Source: Acestrorhynchus altus (lineage: Eukaryota > Chordata > Actinopteri > Characiformes > Acestrorhynchidae). From it: DNA of 64,000 bases. The translations under genes and the position numbers were made by a program. The stretch spans positions 19,212,428-19,276,427 of the forward strand of contig CM067522.1 of the NCBI GenBank assembly GCA_034509495.1. Reading direction: 5' to 3'. Positions 22,566 through 33,845 of this stretch are shown here, piece after piece. The notes beneath the pieces are model-generated. The model made no database searches and was not told the DNA's origin. It saw nothing but the letters and a program-made list of their open reading frames with translations. Each line of letters opens with the position of its first letter. Position 1 is the first letter of the stretch.

Positions 22566-22894
22566 CTAACCGTCGACAAAGACCAAATCCCACTTCCAAC
22601 AAAGCTTATCTTAAAAGAACATCACATATACATCGTTTCCACCCCGTAACCTCAAATGTAGTCCATCAGGCCTTTGGCGTTTGACGTCAGACTCTTTGGT
22701 TTTAGTGCTTGAGCTATAAGGTTAATAGAGCTCAAAGGTTAACAGACGTAAACCTGGTAATGGCCTCAAACATTGTTGTTCCGTAATCCTGAATAGAGTC
22801 GCTTTTCCTATAAGGTTGCTGATACTGTGTGACTCACTGTAATCTAGAACATGGACTGAGGTATGGTAACATAGATAACATAACATAACATAGG
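22566..22894. other. unique non-coding sequence
   Basis: No gene or repeat recognised. Confidence 0.45.
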
Positions 22895-23615
22895 TAACAT
22901 ACCCAAACATCTCTTTACCCATCCACACCCATACCCCTCCACATCCATACTCATCCATACCCATACTCCTCCACATCCATACTCATCCATACCCATACCC
23001 CTCCACATCCATACTCATCCATACCCATACTTTTGCATACTTAATCATACCCATCCTTACCCATATTCATCCATACTCATCCATACCCTTATTCATCCAT
23101 ACTCATCCTTACCCTTATTCATCCATACTCATCCATACCCATACTTATCCATAACCTATTCATCCATGCCCATACTCCTTCACATATATACCTTTCCATA
23201 CCTATCCATACCCATTCATACCCATACTCCTCCACATCCATACTTATCCATACCCATTAATTCCCATACTCCTCCACATCCATACCTATCCATACCCATT
23301 AATTCCCATACTCCTCCACATCCATACCTATCCATACCCATTCATACCCATACTCCTCCACATCCATACCTATCCATACCCATTAATTCCCATACTCCTC
23401 CACATCCATACCTATCCATACCCATTAATTCCCATACTCCTCCACACCGTTATTCATCCTTACCCATACTTATTCATAGGTATCCATACCTTTTTTCATC
23501 CATACCCATCCATACCCATACTCCTCCACATCCATACCCATCCATACCCATACTCCTCCACATCCATACCCATCCATACCCATACTCCTCCACATCCATA
23601 CCTTTCCGTACCCAA
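22895..23615. repeat. CCATAC-based minisatellite with about 49-bp units
   Basis: Hexamer-like CCATAC/CCATCC words are organised in the second half into units reading CCCATACTCCTCCACATCCA, TACCTATCCATACCCATTAA, TTC. The first half is less ordered. The 167-residue open frame is a translation of the repeat. Confidence 0.93.
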
Positions 23616-23732
23616 ACTTCATCTCACAGGCCGATCAGTCGATCAGTGTTTGTGTTACTCGGTTATTAAAGTTAAAAAAACGGTATGAAACCCTGCTTTA
23701 TGATGAAAGGTTGCATGTTTGTAATTTAATCT
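23616..23732. other. unique non-coding sequence
   Basis: Nothing recognised. Confidence 0.4.
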
Positions 23733-23870
23733 GTAACACACCTGACTCAGCTGGGGTAATTAGGTAACCTCGGTAATTATCGTGCGCTTTATGAGCCAGG
23801 TGTGTTTGATTAGGGAAAACATCAAAATATGCAAACCTGAGTCCCGAAGGCCAGCGTGAAGCGTCAGTGA
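23733..23870. mobile_element. degenerate interspersed repeat with inverted AACACACCTGA / CAGGTGTGTTTG ends
   Basis: AACACACCTGACTCAGCTGG at the left and AGCCAGGTGTGTTTGATTAG with GGGAAAACATCAAAATATGC at the right. The order matches a short repeat I recall as common in otophysan fishes. Partly self-complementary. Confidence 0.5.
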
Positions 23871-24234
23871 TTCAGAGCAGCGCTGCCTGCGGTGTTGTAC
23901 TGAATATAGCTTTATTGTTTAGACGGGCTGAACATCCGTCTGTTCTGTCTGTGAGAGTAAAGCTCAATAAAGCATTATTACAGCTGTCCTGAGCTAATAA
24001 AACTCTTATTACATTATGAACATTAAAGAGCCCATATCCTACATTTCGGTAGTGTTTTATTTCCCCCGAGCTGCACTTGTCTGTGTGGGTCTAAGATGCA
24101 AAAGCATCATTCATTTCTACACCAACTTTTCTTCGTCCCTTATCCCTCACTGTACCTTCAGTACCGATATATGTAAATCAGCTATGCCCTGATTGGCTGT
24201 CCTGTATAGTGCCTTGAATCTGCTGTACTCTGAA
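23871..24234. other. unique non-coding sequence
   Basis: No gene or repeat recognised. Confidence 0.45.
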
Positions 24235-24588
24235 TAGCTGGATATGCACTGTGTTTGCAGGCACCCTTTCTAACAAATGCGTTCACCTACTATACGTTGC
24301 GCCTATTGCTGACACAGATCTGCAAATGCACACACATCTTGTCCAATAGAGAGGTCGAGCCAATAGAACACGACTCTCTGAATCAGGTGTGTGCTAATGG
24401 GTTTTAAAAAGCTCCCCAGTGGAACTGTGTTCTCTAGAATGATGGAGCTGATGGATCCAGAACTTTCAGGAATGGGTTGGAGAGTTGGTTTCTGAATGCA
24501 ATCAAATCCTCATGGCAATGCTCCAAAATGTGGTAGAAAGCCTTTCTTTGGGCAGTTGAGACAGCTTGTCCAAGATTTTAGAAGAAAC
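24235..24588 (-). mobile_element. M1 MITE, first part, interrupted by a SINE-like insertion
   Basis: Ordered M1 phrases: GCCTATTGCTGACACAGATC, GCAAATGCACACACATCTTG, CAATAGAACACGACTCTCTG, GTTCTCTAGAATGATGGAGC, GAATGCAATCAAATCCTCAT, GTAGAAAGCCTTTC, AGAAACAATGAATGAGCA. The element then stops abruptly and resumes at 24860. Confidence 0.75.
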
Positions 24589-24859
24589 AATGAATGAGCA
24601 TCTGGATGGGTAGGTGGCACCCTCTCCCCACATCACGCCCAGTGTGATGCTGGTTAGCACAGGTATTTGTTAGACACTGTGGAGCTGGGGTCCAGCACTT
24701 TCGTCCAAGCATGTTGGCCGCCCAGCTTCGAAGCAATGGCGGCAGTTCGAAAGAAATTGGTGGCTGACGGTGGCATGTGCTTGTTTCCACCCTCCTAGTG
24801 TCGGAAGAACCGTGTTCCATATTCCAAATTGGGAGGAAAATTGGGATAAAATAAAAAAA
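24589..24859 (+). mobile_element. SINE-like repeat (family S1) nested in the M1 MITE
   Basis: GGGTAGGTGGCACCCTCTCC, GTGTGATGCTGGTTAGCACA, AATGGCGGCAGTTCGAAAG, GGTGGCTGACGGTGGCATGT and CACCCTCCTAGTGTCGGA, ending in an A-rich tail with AAATAAAAAAAATAAATG. Same order as the copy at 58228-58560; a reverse copy lies at 44315-44530. I know this repeat type from fish sequence but not its name. Confidence 0.7.
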
Positions 24860-24912
24860 ATAAATGTAAATAACTCATAGGGTGTCCTAATTCTTTCGCA
24901 AGCATATGTGTC
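24860..24912 (-). mobile_element. M1 MITE, remaining end after the insertion
   Basis: GGGTGTCCTAATTCTTTCGC followed by AAGCATATGTG is the diverged outer end that normally follows AATGAATGAGCA in this family. Confidence 0.55.
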
Positions 24913-25690
24913 TCTTTCTCTGTTTATCTGTCTGTTTAATCTGTTTATCTGTATCTCAGAGCACCGTGTTCAGTAAAGCTGAGTTTCAGATCTGAAACCG
25001 AACGGGCTGACAGTTCTGTAGGGGAGCCGGAGCTGCGAGTGAGAGATTGTACATCAGATTGTTGGAAAATGGAAGATGGAAGATGTTACTCTTTTGCCCT
25101 TTTTGCTTTCGTGTTGGAGACCTTTCTGGTTTTCAGGGTGTGAACAAAGAGCTGCGCTCAGCAAGCGCTCGTGAGGGGAAAAAACAAAGTGTAAGTCACG
25201 GAGAAGGTATGAAACCACACGGAGAGATTTAAAGGCTGAGATGCACTGGCAGCTTGTCAATAAAGCCCCACTTGCAAGTTCCTGGTGAGATTTTGGTTTC
25301 AGGTAACCCACGCGATTGGTCTGGGTCTTACTCATCGCTGTCTCTCAGAACGGAGCTCTCTGATCACTCCCCAGTGACAAACTGATGAGCGTGCGTCGCT
25401 TTTTGAGAACACTGTACCGCAGCCTGAACCACTTCCCTCCGTGCAACTTTTGCAAGGGTGTGAGCAGCAGCTGAATTTTTACTTCTGTTCATTACTTCGA
25501 TGTTTAACTCTTACAGCATTGCTCTACTATCAAGATTCCTTTTGTTATTCTAGTACATTTTTCCCTGAATCGAGGTTGGTGGCATTCATATGGAATGTCG
25601 ATGGTAAAGTTCTCAACAGGTACCTTATTGGACTACTTGTTGCCGTACAGCATGTATCCCTCCGCCACTTTAATGATATGTGATATTCAC
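24913..25690. other. unique non-coding sequence
   Basis: Frames of up to 93 codons exist on both strands, but none shows splice sites, family motifs or codon character I would call coding. Confidence 0.5.
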
Positions 25691-26345
25691 TGAAGGAGCT
25701 GCCCAGTGCTGCCAGAGTCTTATGCCTGGGGTGGAGGTCATTCTCCAGCATGGATGCCAACATGGCTACCGTCCTTCTGTCTCCTGGGCTTCCCAGGACA
25801 GAACTGGCCCTCTTTGAGTTTGTTCAGTCTCTTCAGACCACCTTGTTCAGACCACACCATAGAAGAAGGCAGTGCTCCCTGCACTCCCAAATGATCTCCG
25901 TTTCCTCAGTCGGTGGAGTCTGCTCTGGCCTCTTTTGTAAAATGCAATGGTGTTAACTGACCAGTCCAGTTTGGTGTTTAAGTGAAGACCCTTTACTCAT
26001 AGGAGGCCACTCTCTCAGGGTCCATTCCCTGGATATTCACTGTGGCTATAATGGCCTGTGACCCTATAGTACCAAGTAGGCGTCTCTTCCAGGGACTGAC
26101 CAATGTCCCTTTCAATGGCTAGGCTGCTTAGACGGCCTTGACCCATTGCATTGGGGGTGTTGTACAGATGAGGTATTGTACTGTCCGACTCCATGTCTTC
26201 TAGAAATCCGAGGATTCACACAGCTTTCCAATGTTACCCTGTAAGTCCTGATGTGAAAGTATTGGTCATCAAACTTCCCTGGATTGACTAATTCCAGATT
26301 TCCAGTTTTCCAAGCAGTCCCACTGAAGTGAACGGACACTCAGCT
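25691..26345 (-). other. unassigned GC-balanced block, possibly a decayed mobile-element coding remnant
   Basis: On the minus strand, protein-like stretches appear in different frames (a 75-codon frame beginning MSVHFSGTAWKTGNLELV and a 72-codon frame with RTVAMLASMLEND is not continuous with it... both have stops between). I cannot match either to a family. It differs from the AT-rich intron text around it. Confidence 0.25.
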
Positions 26346-26739
26346 TCTACGGGCAAATGCGTTGACCGTAGACCATATGAGAGAGCCCCTTTTTTTATCT
26401 ATGTCATTGACACTACAGGGACGTAGGAGACGTTAACAGATTTGTTCAAGATGAAGGTGTTCTTTGACATTTGTAATCAATGAAATGTTAACACAACTGT
26501 ACATATACGACCATTTTCATTTTTGAGATTGTAGGGGAAGCTGAGCTTCCCTTGCAGTCTCGGAGAAATCACCACCACCACCTCCATGTTGTCTGCTGTC
26601 AGATGTGTTACTTAACCTTTACGCTAACGTAAACACACACAGCGCATAAGTATGTGGGCAGGGACGGGCTCCCCGTTTAAAACACGGACGTGTTCATTGT
26701 TGTGCGTGACTGTGAATATAATCAATGGCTTTGTTTGTT
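26346..26739. other. unique non-coding sequence
   Basis: No gene or repeat recognised. Confidence 0.45.
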
Positions 26740-27180
26740 TTAATCACTTAACAAAGCAGAGAAAGTTTAAATTTGGGGAATTTGCCCTTTAGCTGTCGCT
26801 GCTGTCGAGTGCGGGATTACTGTCAGATGATTTTCAGATGCACAAAGAAGTTCTTTCAGCATGAGACTTAAATTATAGGTCTAATTCATTTCCATGCTAA
26901 TCTCCGCGCCTAATGCGGCTTGAAACATCAACAGGCCGATTGGCCTCGCCGACCCTTTTCTGATTGGACACGGCTACTAGCGGAGAGATAAAGCACAAGG
27001 CTGACCTGATGTGGCGTGAACTGCAGGGATCAGGAGATACCGGCATAAGAAACATAGATAATCATTTTTACGGGCTTCGGGAATTCACTCAAACCATCGG
27101 ACGTGTGAGCAGAAAGGCAGGGGAAGGAAAACGAGGGGGAAAGGGTAAAAAGTGAGGCCGCGTGGCTGCTGATTACTGCG
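26740..27180. promoter_or_regulatory. candidate conserved non-coding element
   Basis: A unique block with AATATAATCAATGGCTTTG, CTAATTCATTTCCATGCTAA, GGCCGATTGGCCTCG, CTGATTGGAC and AGATAATCATTTTTACGG. It ends at a T-rich run (27181-27218). Confidence 0.35.
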
Positions 27181-27405
27181 TTTTTTTTTTTGTTTTTTTT
27201 TTCTTCCCTCCTTTTTTGTCAGATCTAATTTTAATCTGCGTAATGTGAAGGACACCATCAGCCATTCACTGGGTGGGTGTCTTATGACTGATTTGACTTG
27301 TCTTGTGGTTTTCTCACTGCAGTTTCACTTCATAGATGAGCGTTCAGCGAGGAAAGTATTTTTAACCCAAGTTCACGAACTTCGCTTCTCGTTCTCTTTA
27401 TCTCT

Positions 27406-27408
<3 letters not shown>

Positions 27409-27446
<38 letters not shown>
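27409..27446. repeat. (TC)n microsatellite
   Basis: TC dinucleotides, with TCTTTA words before it. Confidence 0.95.
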
Positions 27447-27449
<3 letters not shown>

Positions 27450-27544
27450 GTGAAAGTGCAGACTTTTTAGTATCTCATTCTTGGCCTCGTTCAGCAGACA
27501 GTCATTTCATTTGGCCAGAAAAAACCCTCCCTACCTGTTAAGAC

Positions 27545-27990
27545 ATGCTTTGTGTCCAAATGTTTGTGGACACCCCTTCTAACGAAGGCATTCAGCTCCT
27601 TGAATTTCTTTCCATTATATATTTAAGTCCCTTCAGAGAAGTTTTTCCAGTAGAATAGGTTTGAACAGGAACCTTTTGGTACCCTGTCTAGTATCCGTCT
27701 CCCACACGGTGTGATGGCTCGCTGGTGGTGTTATCTGTTGCACCACACCAACCATTTATGAACAATTCAGCTAAAGCAGAGCGATCTCCACCATGTTTGG
27801 AAGATCTACTCCACCCTGGCTAGCACTCAATGTGAGCTGTATATAAGGAGGGGGTTCTCTCATTGACTGATTAATTTGGGAGTCTTAGTTATAGTAACAG
27901 TGTGTGAAACTACCTCCACCATGTTTGGGGGTGGGGCTGGTTGTTCTCATTGATTACAGGTCTGAAACTACCTGCACCATGTTTGATTCC
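27545..27990 (-). mobile_element. M1 MITE end followed by CTACCTCCACCATGTTTG repeats
   Basis: GTGTCCAAATGTTTGTGGAC and ACCCCTTCTAACGAAGGCAT mark the M1 outer end, with GTAGAATAGG and GGTACCCTGTCTAGTATCC following. From about 27790, ATCTCCACCATGTTTGGAAG, CTACCTCCACCATGTTTGGG and CTACCTGCACCATGTTTGAT recur; this phrase is the core of the 49-bp array at 63530. Confidence 0.6.
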
Positions 27991-28063
27991 AATAATACAG
28001 GAGTGAATTGTGGGATCTCGACACACTGGCACAGAAACAGTTTTCATGGAGAATCTTCATAAC

Positions 28064-28124
28064 GATGGATGGATGGATGGATGGATGGATGGATGGATGG
28101 ATGGATGGATGGATGGATGGATGG
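28064..28124. repeat. (GGAT)n tetranucleotide microsatellite, about 15 copies
   Basis: Perfect GGAT repeats. Confidence 0.97.
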
Positions 28125-28339
28125 TCTATCTAATTAGATATTGATAGATATACATATATTATAGTCACATTGTGTTGTTCCATCTTTATCTTCTTCTCCA
28201 CTGCAATCCCACACTTCCTTCGGGGTGCAGCTATTTGCACCTAACAGCCAAAACATCCTAGCCGTGACGGACGACCATGTGTCTTCTTTTCAGAAAGCCA
28301 AAATATGGTCACCCTACAGCTAAAGCAACAAACGTCAGG

Positions 28340-28680
28340 CGTTGAACGTATCTGGGGTGCATTCGAGGTAAGGAGGGAAAATGTGTAAATTGGATTTTTT
28401 GTTCTCACTTTAAAGGCCGACTGCCTCCAAACACATTCACAACAATTCCCAACGGCTCCGAGCATCCATATTTATCATATTCCATATGGAAATATGAACG
28501 GCTGAGGATGTCTGTGGCGTACTAGGCTTCGCCTTCGGGGTATTGCGAGGAAGTATGAATTTTAGACAGAGCCGCAGTCGTCTAAAAAAGCGAAAGGATG
28601 CCTTTACATGAGAGAGCGCTGGAGAGTGCTTAGAGACTCGCTGTATAATGGAATGAAATACGTTCAGTTTTACATAAAAC
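28340..28680. promoter_or_regulatory. candidate conserved non-coding element
   Basis: Unique block with the 12-bp palindrome TTCCATATGGAA (28480-28491), CATATTTATC and GACAGAGCCGCAGTCGTC. Role inferred only. Confidence 0.3.
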
Positions 28681-29254
28681 CACTTCTGGCTCCACAGTGA
28701 TGGAGGATGGTGACTGTAATCATTTTAAGTGTCTCTCTTTTTCACAGCTGCTCTAAAAAATGGGGTCAATCTGCATTTGTGTGTCTCCGCTTCGACCTGC
28801 GAGCGCTTCCCGAGAGATCTCGAGCACTAAAGTGCAGCCCGAACGCCGGGATCAAATGAACAGTGTTTTATCATTTCCTCACTACACCTCTCTGGTTGTT
28901 GACTTTTGTGGGTCTCTACTGGAAGCTGTGATTTGATCCACACTGTTGTTGTAGTGCAGTGTTGCCTGCTCTCGTGCCTCTTGTGTGTAACGTTAGGCCC
29001 AAAAACATGCCCCGCAAGGTGTACACAAATACCAAGGGTGTGCAGGACTGCTGTACTCGACGTCACTCGCACACTTGTTGTGTGTGATTTGACGTTCAGA
29101 GTTGGTTTTACTTAATAAGGGATGTAAGTGGCTGTTTATGTAGAGTCCTGTGTAATGGCCACCCGTTATTTTACAGTGTATACAGATCCACATTCGGCAG
29201 CCTTTTTTATAACGTTGTTTTTTTTTACTTACGTTTATTTTTTGTTACTCTGGT
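28681..29254. other. unique non-coding sequence
   Basis: No gene or repeat recognised. Confidence 0.45.
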
Positions 29255-29840
29255 TACGTGCATCATACGCTGCTTGCCTTATATGCATAGTAATGATGCA
29301 GTCTTATGTTAATTATGGTATGTGCATAGTTACGATGCATTTATAAACTACTTACGTCATGTGCGTAGTAACAATGCTTTCTTATACTACTTACGTTATG
29401 TGCATAGTTACCATGCTTTCTTATGCTACTTACGTTATGTGCATAGTTAAGATGCTTTCTTATACTACTTACGTTATGTTCGTAGTAACAATGCTTTCTT
29501 ATACTACTTACGTTATGTACATAGTTATGATGCTTTCTTATACTACTTACATTATGTGCATAGTTACGATGTTTTCTTATACTACTTACATTATGTGCAT
29601 AGTTATGATGTTTTCTTATACTACTTACATTATGTGCATAGTTACGATGCTTTCTTATGCTACTTACGTTATGTGCATAGTTACGATGCTTTCTTATGCT
29701 ACTTATGTTATGTGCATAGTTACGATGCTTTCTTATACTACTTACGTTATGTGCATAGTTACGATGCTTTCTTATACTACTCACGTTATATGAATCATTA
29801 CTAAGCAGTGCTATGCTACTTACATTATGTGTACAGTTAC
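29255..29840. repeat. 39-bp minisatellite, about 14 copies, open in several frames
   Basis: The unit is TTATACTACTTACGTTATGT, GCATAGTTACGATGCTTTC. Because 39 is divisible by three, frames stay open: plus strand repeats YTTYVMCIVTMLS and minus strand SSIRKHRNYAHNV. Unit edges decay at both ends. These frames follow from unit length and are not evidence for a protein. Confidence 0.95.
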
Positions 29841-30330
29841 ATGATTCTTATGCTACTTATGTTATACTCATTACATTATTATGCTATTTATGTCAAGTTA
29901 CAATGCATTATTACGCTGTTTACTTTATTATATAGTTACATTATTTCTCATCTTTTATTACTCAGGTTATATCATATTGCGCTGCTTAGTGTGTTATGTT
30001 ACTGATTTATTATCATACGCTACTTTATGTGCAGTTACAGTGCAATCCTGCACAACGTACATTATTTGTATTCCTATGTTATTGTGGCTACGTACATTGC
30101 GTGCATTATAAGGTCCATCTTTACAGTACAATGTACTTTCTTTTATTCGTGTTACTGTGGATACAGTGTATTCTTTTGGTACTTTCTATGGTTATGGAGT
30201 GTTTTAACATTACAATGATTTTTTTCCGTTGTATACATGACTGTGATTGCTGTTTTCATTACCTTCTTATAATGTTACCATGGTTACTGAGCATTCTTAC
30301 TTTGACACTATGTACATAATAACATTGTGC
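29841..30330. repeat. decayed continuation of the TTACGTTATG-type repeat
   Basis: Words TTATGCTACTTATG, GTTACAATGCATTATTACGC and GGTTACTGAGCATTC recur irregularly, resembling both the 39-bp array and the array at 31.8-32.8 kb. Confidence 0.55.
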
Positions 30331-30860
30331 GAATACATTTCTCAGATGGGCTCTTAGGCTACTGTAGTTCCAGTGTGTTTTTATGTTATTCCAGTTGCTT
30401 TTTTTTTTTTTACGCCACTCTGTTTTCTAGTCCGACATTATGGTACAAACATACTTGCGGTGTTTATGAATAGACTGTCAGTAATGCAGACCTTCTGTTA
30501 GTCCAGTAAACACAGCAACAATAACATGCCTATAGTTGAGGCGTGCGCTGTGTTTGTTGTTGTACGGATGCTGAAAGTCAGTCTTGAATAGAAGACATGT
30601 TCTGGGGAAGAACAAAGAGTTTTTGTTTCTCTGCTCCAGTCCATGCGTGGGTTATTGCCTGTTATACATTCAGACGGCAGCTTATGACTGAACATGCTGA
30701 GCAAACGACGGCAGCATTCAGAGAGTGAGGTTAGATAAAGCTACTGGATTCAAACCTATTAAAGACTTTCAGTTAATAGACAAAGACCTTTATTCCCGAG
30801 ACGAGGCTGAGGTCATGACCTTTAATAATGGTGGACAGGATTGCGCTTACTGTATATAAG
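30331..30860. other. unique non-coding sequence
   Basis: T run at 30399-30410; no gene or element recognised. Confidence 0.45.
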
Positions 30861-30861
30861 T

Positions 30862-30863
<2 letters not shown>

Positions 30864-30900
<37 letters not shown>
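30864..30900. repeat. (TC)n microsatellite
   Basis: Pure TC dinucleotides. Confidence 0.95.
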
Positions 30901-30902
<2 letters not shown>

Positions 30903-31311
30903 ATTTGGTGTTAAATGAACTGCTTGAACTCGACTGTTCTCTAATGTGTTCAAAATGACTCCTAACTGTGTGGGACTCAACTTAGTTGCACACATGTCTT
31001 CTGCTTTATTTATTCCAAATTACAGAAGTTGTGGTCAGTTAGGATGTTCTTGCAGCTTCACAGTGGTCAGTCTGTGGTTAACAAACACTTCCCATCACTA
31101 TATTTCACAGTGGTCTGCTTGTAAAACTGTGGGATGTTGGCCTCAATTTCTCGCAATTGATTAATTCTTTACTGTCAAAAGCCCCAAAAAATCTTTATGA
31201 AATTTTTTTTGCATCACTTCTATAGAGATTTCAATACAAACCCACCTCCAAGTATTTCAGTAGATTCATATGGATTAAAATAAAAAAAATACAGTAAAAA
31301 TGTATTGTTAT

Positions 31312-31314
<3 letters not shown>
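30901..31314. other. unique non-coding sequence, AT-rich at its end
   Basis: No gene or repeat recognised. Confidence 0.45.

Positions 31315-31358
<44 letters not shown>
31315..31358. repeat. (ATA)n trinucleotide microsatellite
   Basis: About 14 ATA triplets. Confidence 0.95.
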
Positions 31359-31360
<2 letters not shown>

Positions 31361-31626
31361 TAGTCATACATACAGATATGGAATAATCTACTAAGTCAGA
31401 TATTATTTTTATTTTATTGTTATGGTAATAATGTAATATTAACTTGTACTGATTTTTTGTTATTAATCATTAATTTATTTGTTTATTTTCTTGCTTAATT
31501 ATTTATTTCCCTTTCAGATTTTAAAAATTTTGTTTGTTTGTTTCTTTTCCCAACTCTTATTTTACAAAAGCACAGTATGTAATCAAAAACTCGTCATCAT
31601 GTAAAAGGACTAAATTTAGTATAAGC

Positions 31627-31627
<1 letters not shown>
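31359..31627. other. AT-rich unique sequence
   Basis: Many TTTATTT words; no gene seen. Confidence 0.4.

Positions 31628-31692
<65 letters not shown>
31628..31692. repeat. (CA)n microsatellite
   Basis: Pure CA followed by a short CATATATAT run. Confidence 0.95.
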
Positions 31693-31699
<7 letters not shown>

Positions 31700-31799
31700 T
31701 CATACATATATTCACTGTGAATTACTCTCCAACATTCTCTAACCTCTCAGCTCTGTTCCAACATACATTTCCTTATTTAACCTCGGCCTTTATGTACTT

Positions 31800-32800
31800 A
31801 CCATGTTACCAGTAACCATGTTCACTACGAACAAGACGAGCTGTTCTCTGTGTACTTCTATGTGACTGTGTAACTGAGCCGTTCGCTGCACTTTTATACG
31901 AAACTAGTTCAAAACGTTACTGTTCTTACTGTGGTCGTCATTTTCCGTTAATATAGTTACTGTGTGGTTGTACGTTACTGTAGTCATTAGCTGTTCTTAC
32001 ACTAATGTGTGTTATTGTGTTTACTGTTATGTGGTCATGTGGTATATCGGTGGCAACATGTTAAGATGGTTACTGGTTGTCCGTATATGCGTCTAATGTT
32101 ACTATGGTGACTGGCTCTCCTTAAAGTACTGTACATTATTATGTTACTGTGTTTACTGGGTTTGCTTACATTACGGTGCATTATGTTACTATGGTTACTG
32201 GCTGTCCTTACACTACTGTGCGTTTTGTTACTATGGTTACTGTCTGTCTTTACATTACTGTGCGTTTTGTTACAATGGTTACTGGCTGTCTTTACAGTAC
32301 TGTGCATTGTTATGTTACAGTGGTTACTGGTTGTCTTTACACTACTGTGCATTTTGTTACTATGATTACTGGCCACGACACGTTGCTATAGTTACTGGCC
32401 GTGCTAACACTATTATGCGTTATGTTCCTATGATATTAGCTGTTCTTATAGTATGGTGTATTGTTACATTGCTATGGTTACTGGCTGTCCTTACACTGCT
32501 GTTCATTGTTACGTTACTAAGTTGCTACTCGTACCATGGTTATTGGCTGTTCTAATGTTAATGTACCTTGTTACTTTAAAGTGATTACTGTGCATTGTTA
32601 CAATACTAAGGTTACTGACTCTCCTCACCCTGCTGCATTGTTACTATGGTAACTGGTGATTCATATATGATTGTAGTTCCTGTGTTCTTACTATAATTTC
32701 GTTTGTAGATTAACGTACTCACTTGCGTTTTGTGTTCCTGTGTTACCATGGTTACTGTTTGTTCTCATGTTACGTTCTAATGTTACATTACTCATGTTAT
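31800..32800. repeat. about 41-bp TTACTATGGTTACTGGCTGT minisatellite with decayed flanks
   Basis: Best ordered at 32140-32400: TTGTTACTATGGTTACTGGC, TGTCTTTACACTACTGTGCA. Before and after it the words TTACTGTG and GGTTACTGG recur irregularly. Both strands are open across the core, again because of the repeat. Confidence 0.88.
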
Positions 32801-33275
32801 GGACGTGCCTCTTTTAAGCCGATATGTCGGCTCCTGTGATAAACCTCTGGTCCTCATTATGTACCGTCTGTTTATGCAGCCCGAGGCAGGATTTCTTTCC
32901 TCCGAGTTTATTTTCGTAACAGTAGAATTTCGGAAACGATGACCAAATATGACTTTAAGTCGTGACCCCCACCTTTGCAGGGTTAACCGTGTCCTGGAAA
33001 GTCAACGCTGTGGTGTCTTGTCGCTCGCTTTGGTATGTCAGAGCCACTTGTCACGCATTAGGGGGACATTAGTGGTGTTTATGGCTGTGAGTGTGCGAGA
33101 CGTGCCGTATTCCGTGGCTTGCTGAATCCAGGCCAGAGCTCTGGAGGGATCGGATGTCGTCTCCGCGCTACCTGCTGTTCCTCTGCCCTGCTTTCGCCGG
33201 CTTTAATTGAGTCCCTGTTTCACTAGACTGGGAGCGCTCGTACAGCCTTCTGGGGGCGTGCGGGATTGAATACCT
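32801..33275. promoter_or_regulatory. possible conserved non-coding element
   Basis: Unique sequence with AGTTTATTTTCGTAACAG, GACCAAATATGACTTTAAG and the inverted CCGATATGTCGG. Weak evidence. Confidence 0.2.
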
Positions 33276-33282
33276 CCAGAGA

Positions 33283-33420
33283 GCGAGAGAGAGAGAGAGA
33301 GAGAGAGCGAGAAGGAAAGAGAGACATAGACAAATCCCTCTGAGAGGAGGACAGAAAGAGCAGTGAAGATTTCCCTCAAGAGAGAGCGCGAGAGACAGCG
33401 CGAGAGTAGAGAAAGAGCGA
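33283..33420. repeat. purine-rich (GA)n region
   Basis: GAGAGAGAGA with GCGAGAAGG and AGAGCGCGAGAGAC interruptions. Confidence 0.85.
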
Positions 33421-33845
33421 AGCATCCCTAGAGAAGGGCAGAAGGAGATGCACTCCTCAGGGGTTGTGTGGGTTGCTCTCTCTCCTGACTAGCAATGTCT
33501 TTATCTTTTCCGCCGAGGCCGCGTTAGCCGTCAGAGACAGCGCGAAAGCCCCAGGGGTGCGGCGGTCAGGATTAGCCAGGAAATTAGACGCTTCCTCTGG
33601 AGAGGAGATGAGATCACGTTGCAGCTCTCCACCGTTGGAGGCTTTAACCTCCTGGTTTAAAAGTGGACGTGCTGTTTTTAGAGAGGATCCGAGTGTCTCG
33701 ATCCGCTGTTGCTCAGCACCGTCTCGTTCTCGTTTAGGCCTAACGGTAAGGCCTCGGGAAAAGAATAGCAGACGCTGCTTTTTGTGACGCGTGTCCTAGA
33801 AATAAGCCACATTAGCAGCAGTTTTCTCTACATAATTATGCTCAG
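33421..33845. other. unique non-coding sequence
   Basis: A 107-codon frame lies here, but no acceptor/donor pair or homologous motif supports it. Confidence 0.4.

Noticed and set aside
23166..23669. 167-residue Pro/His/Ile-rich frame
   Set aside because: Translation of the CCATAC minisatellite.
28780..29120. Overlapping short frames on both strands
   Set aside because: No motifs, no splice sites; chance frames.
29341..29793. Repetitive proteins of 144 and 147 residues on both strands
   Set aside because: Unit length is a multiple of three, which keeps frames open without selection.
33700..33760. Possible very short exon between TTTAG and GTAAGG
   Set aside because: Only 8 nt, no coding support.
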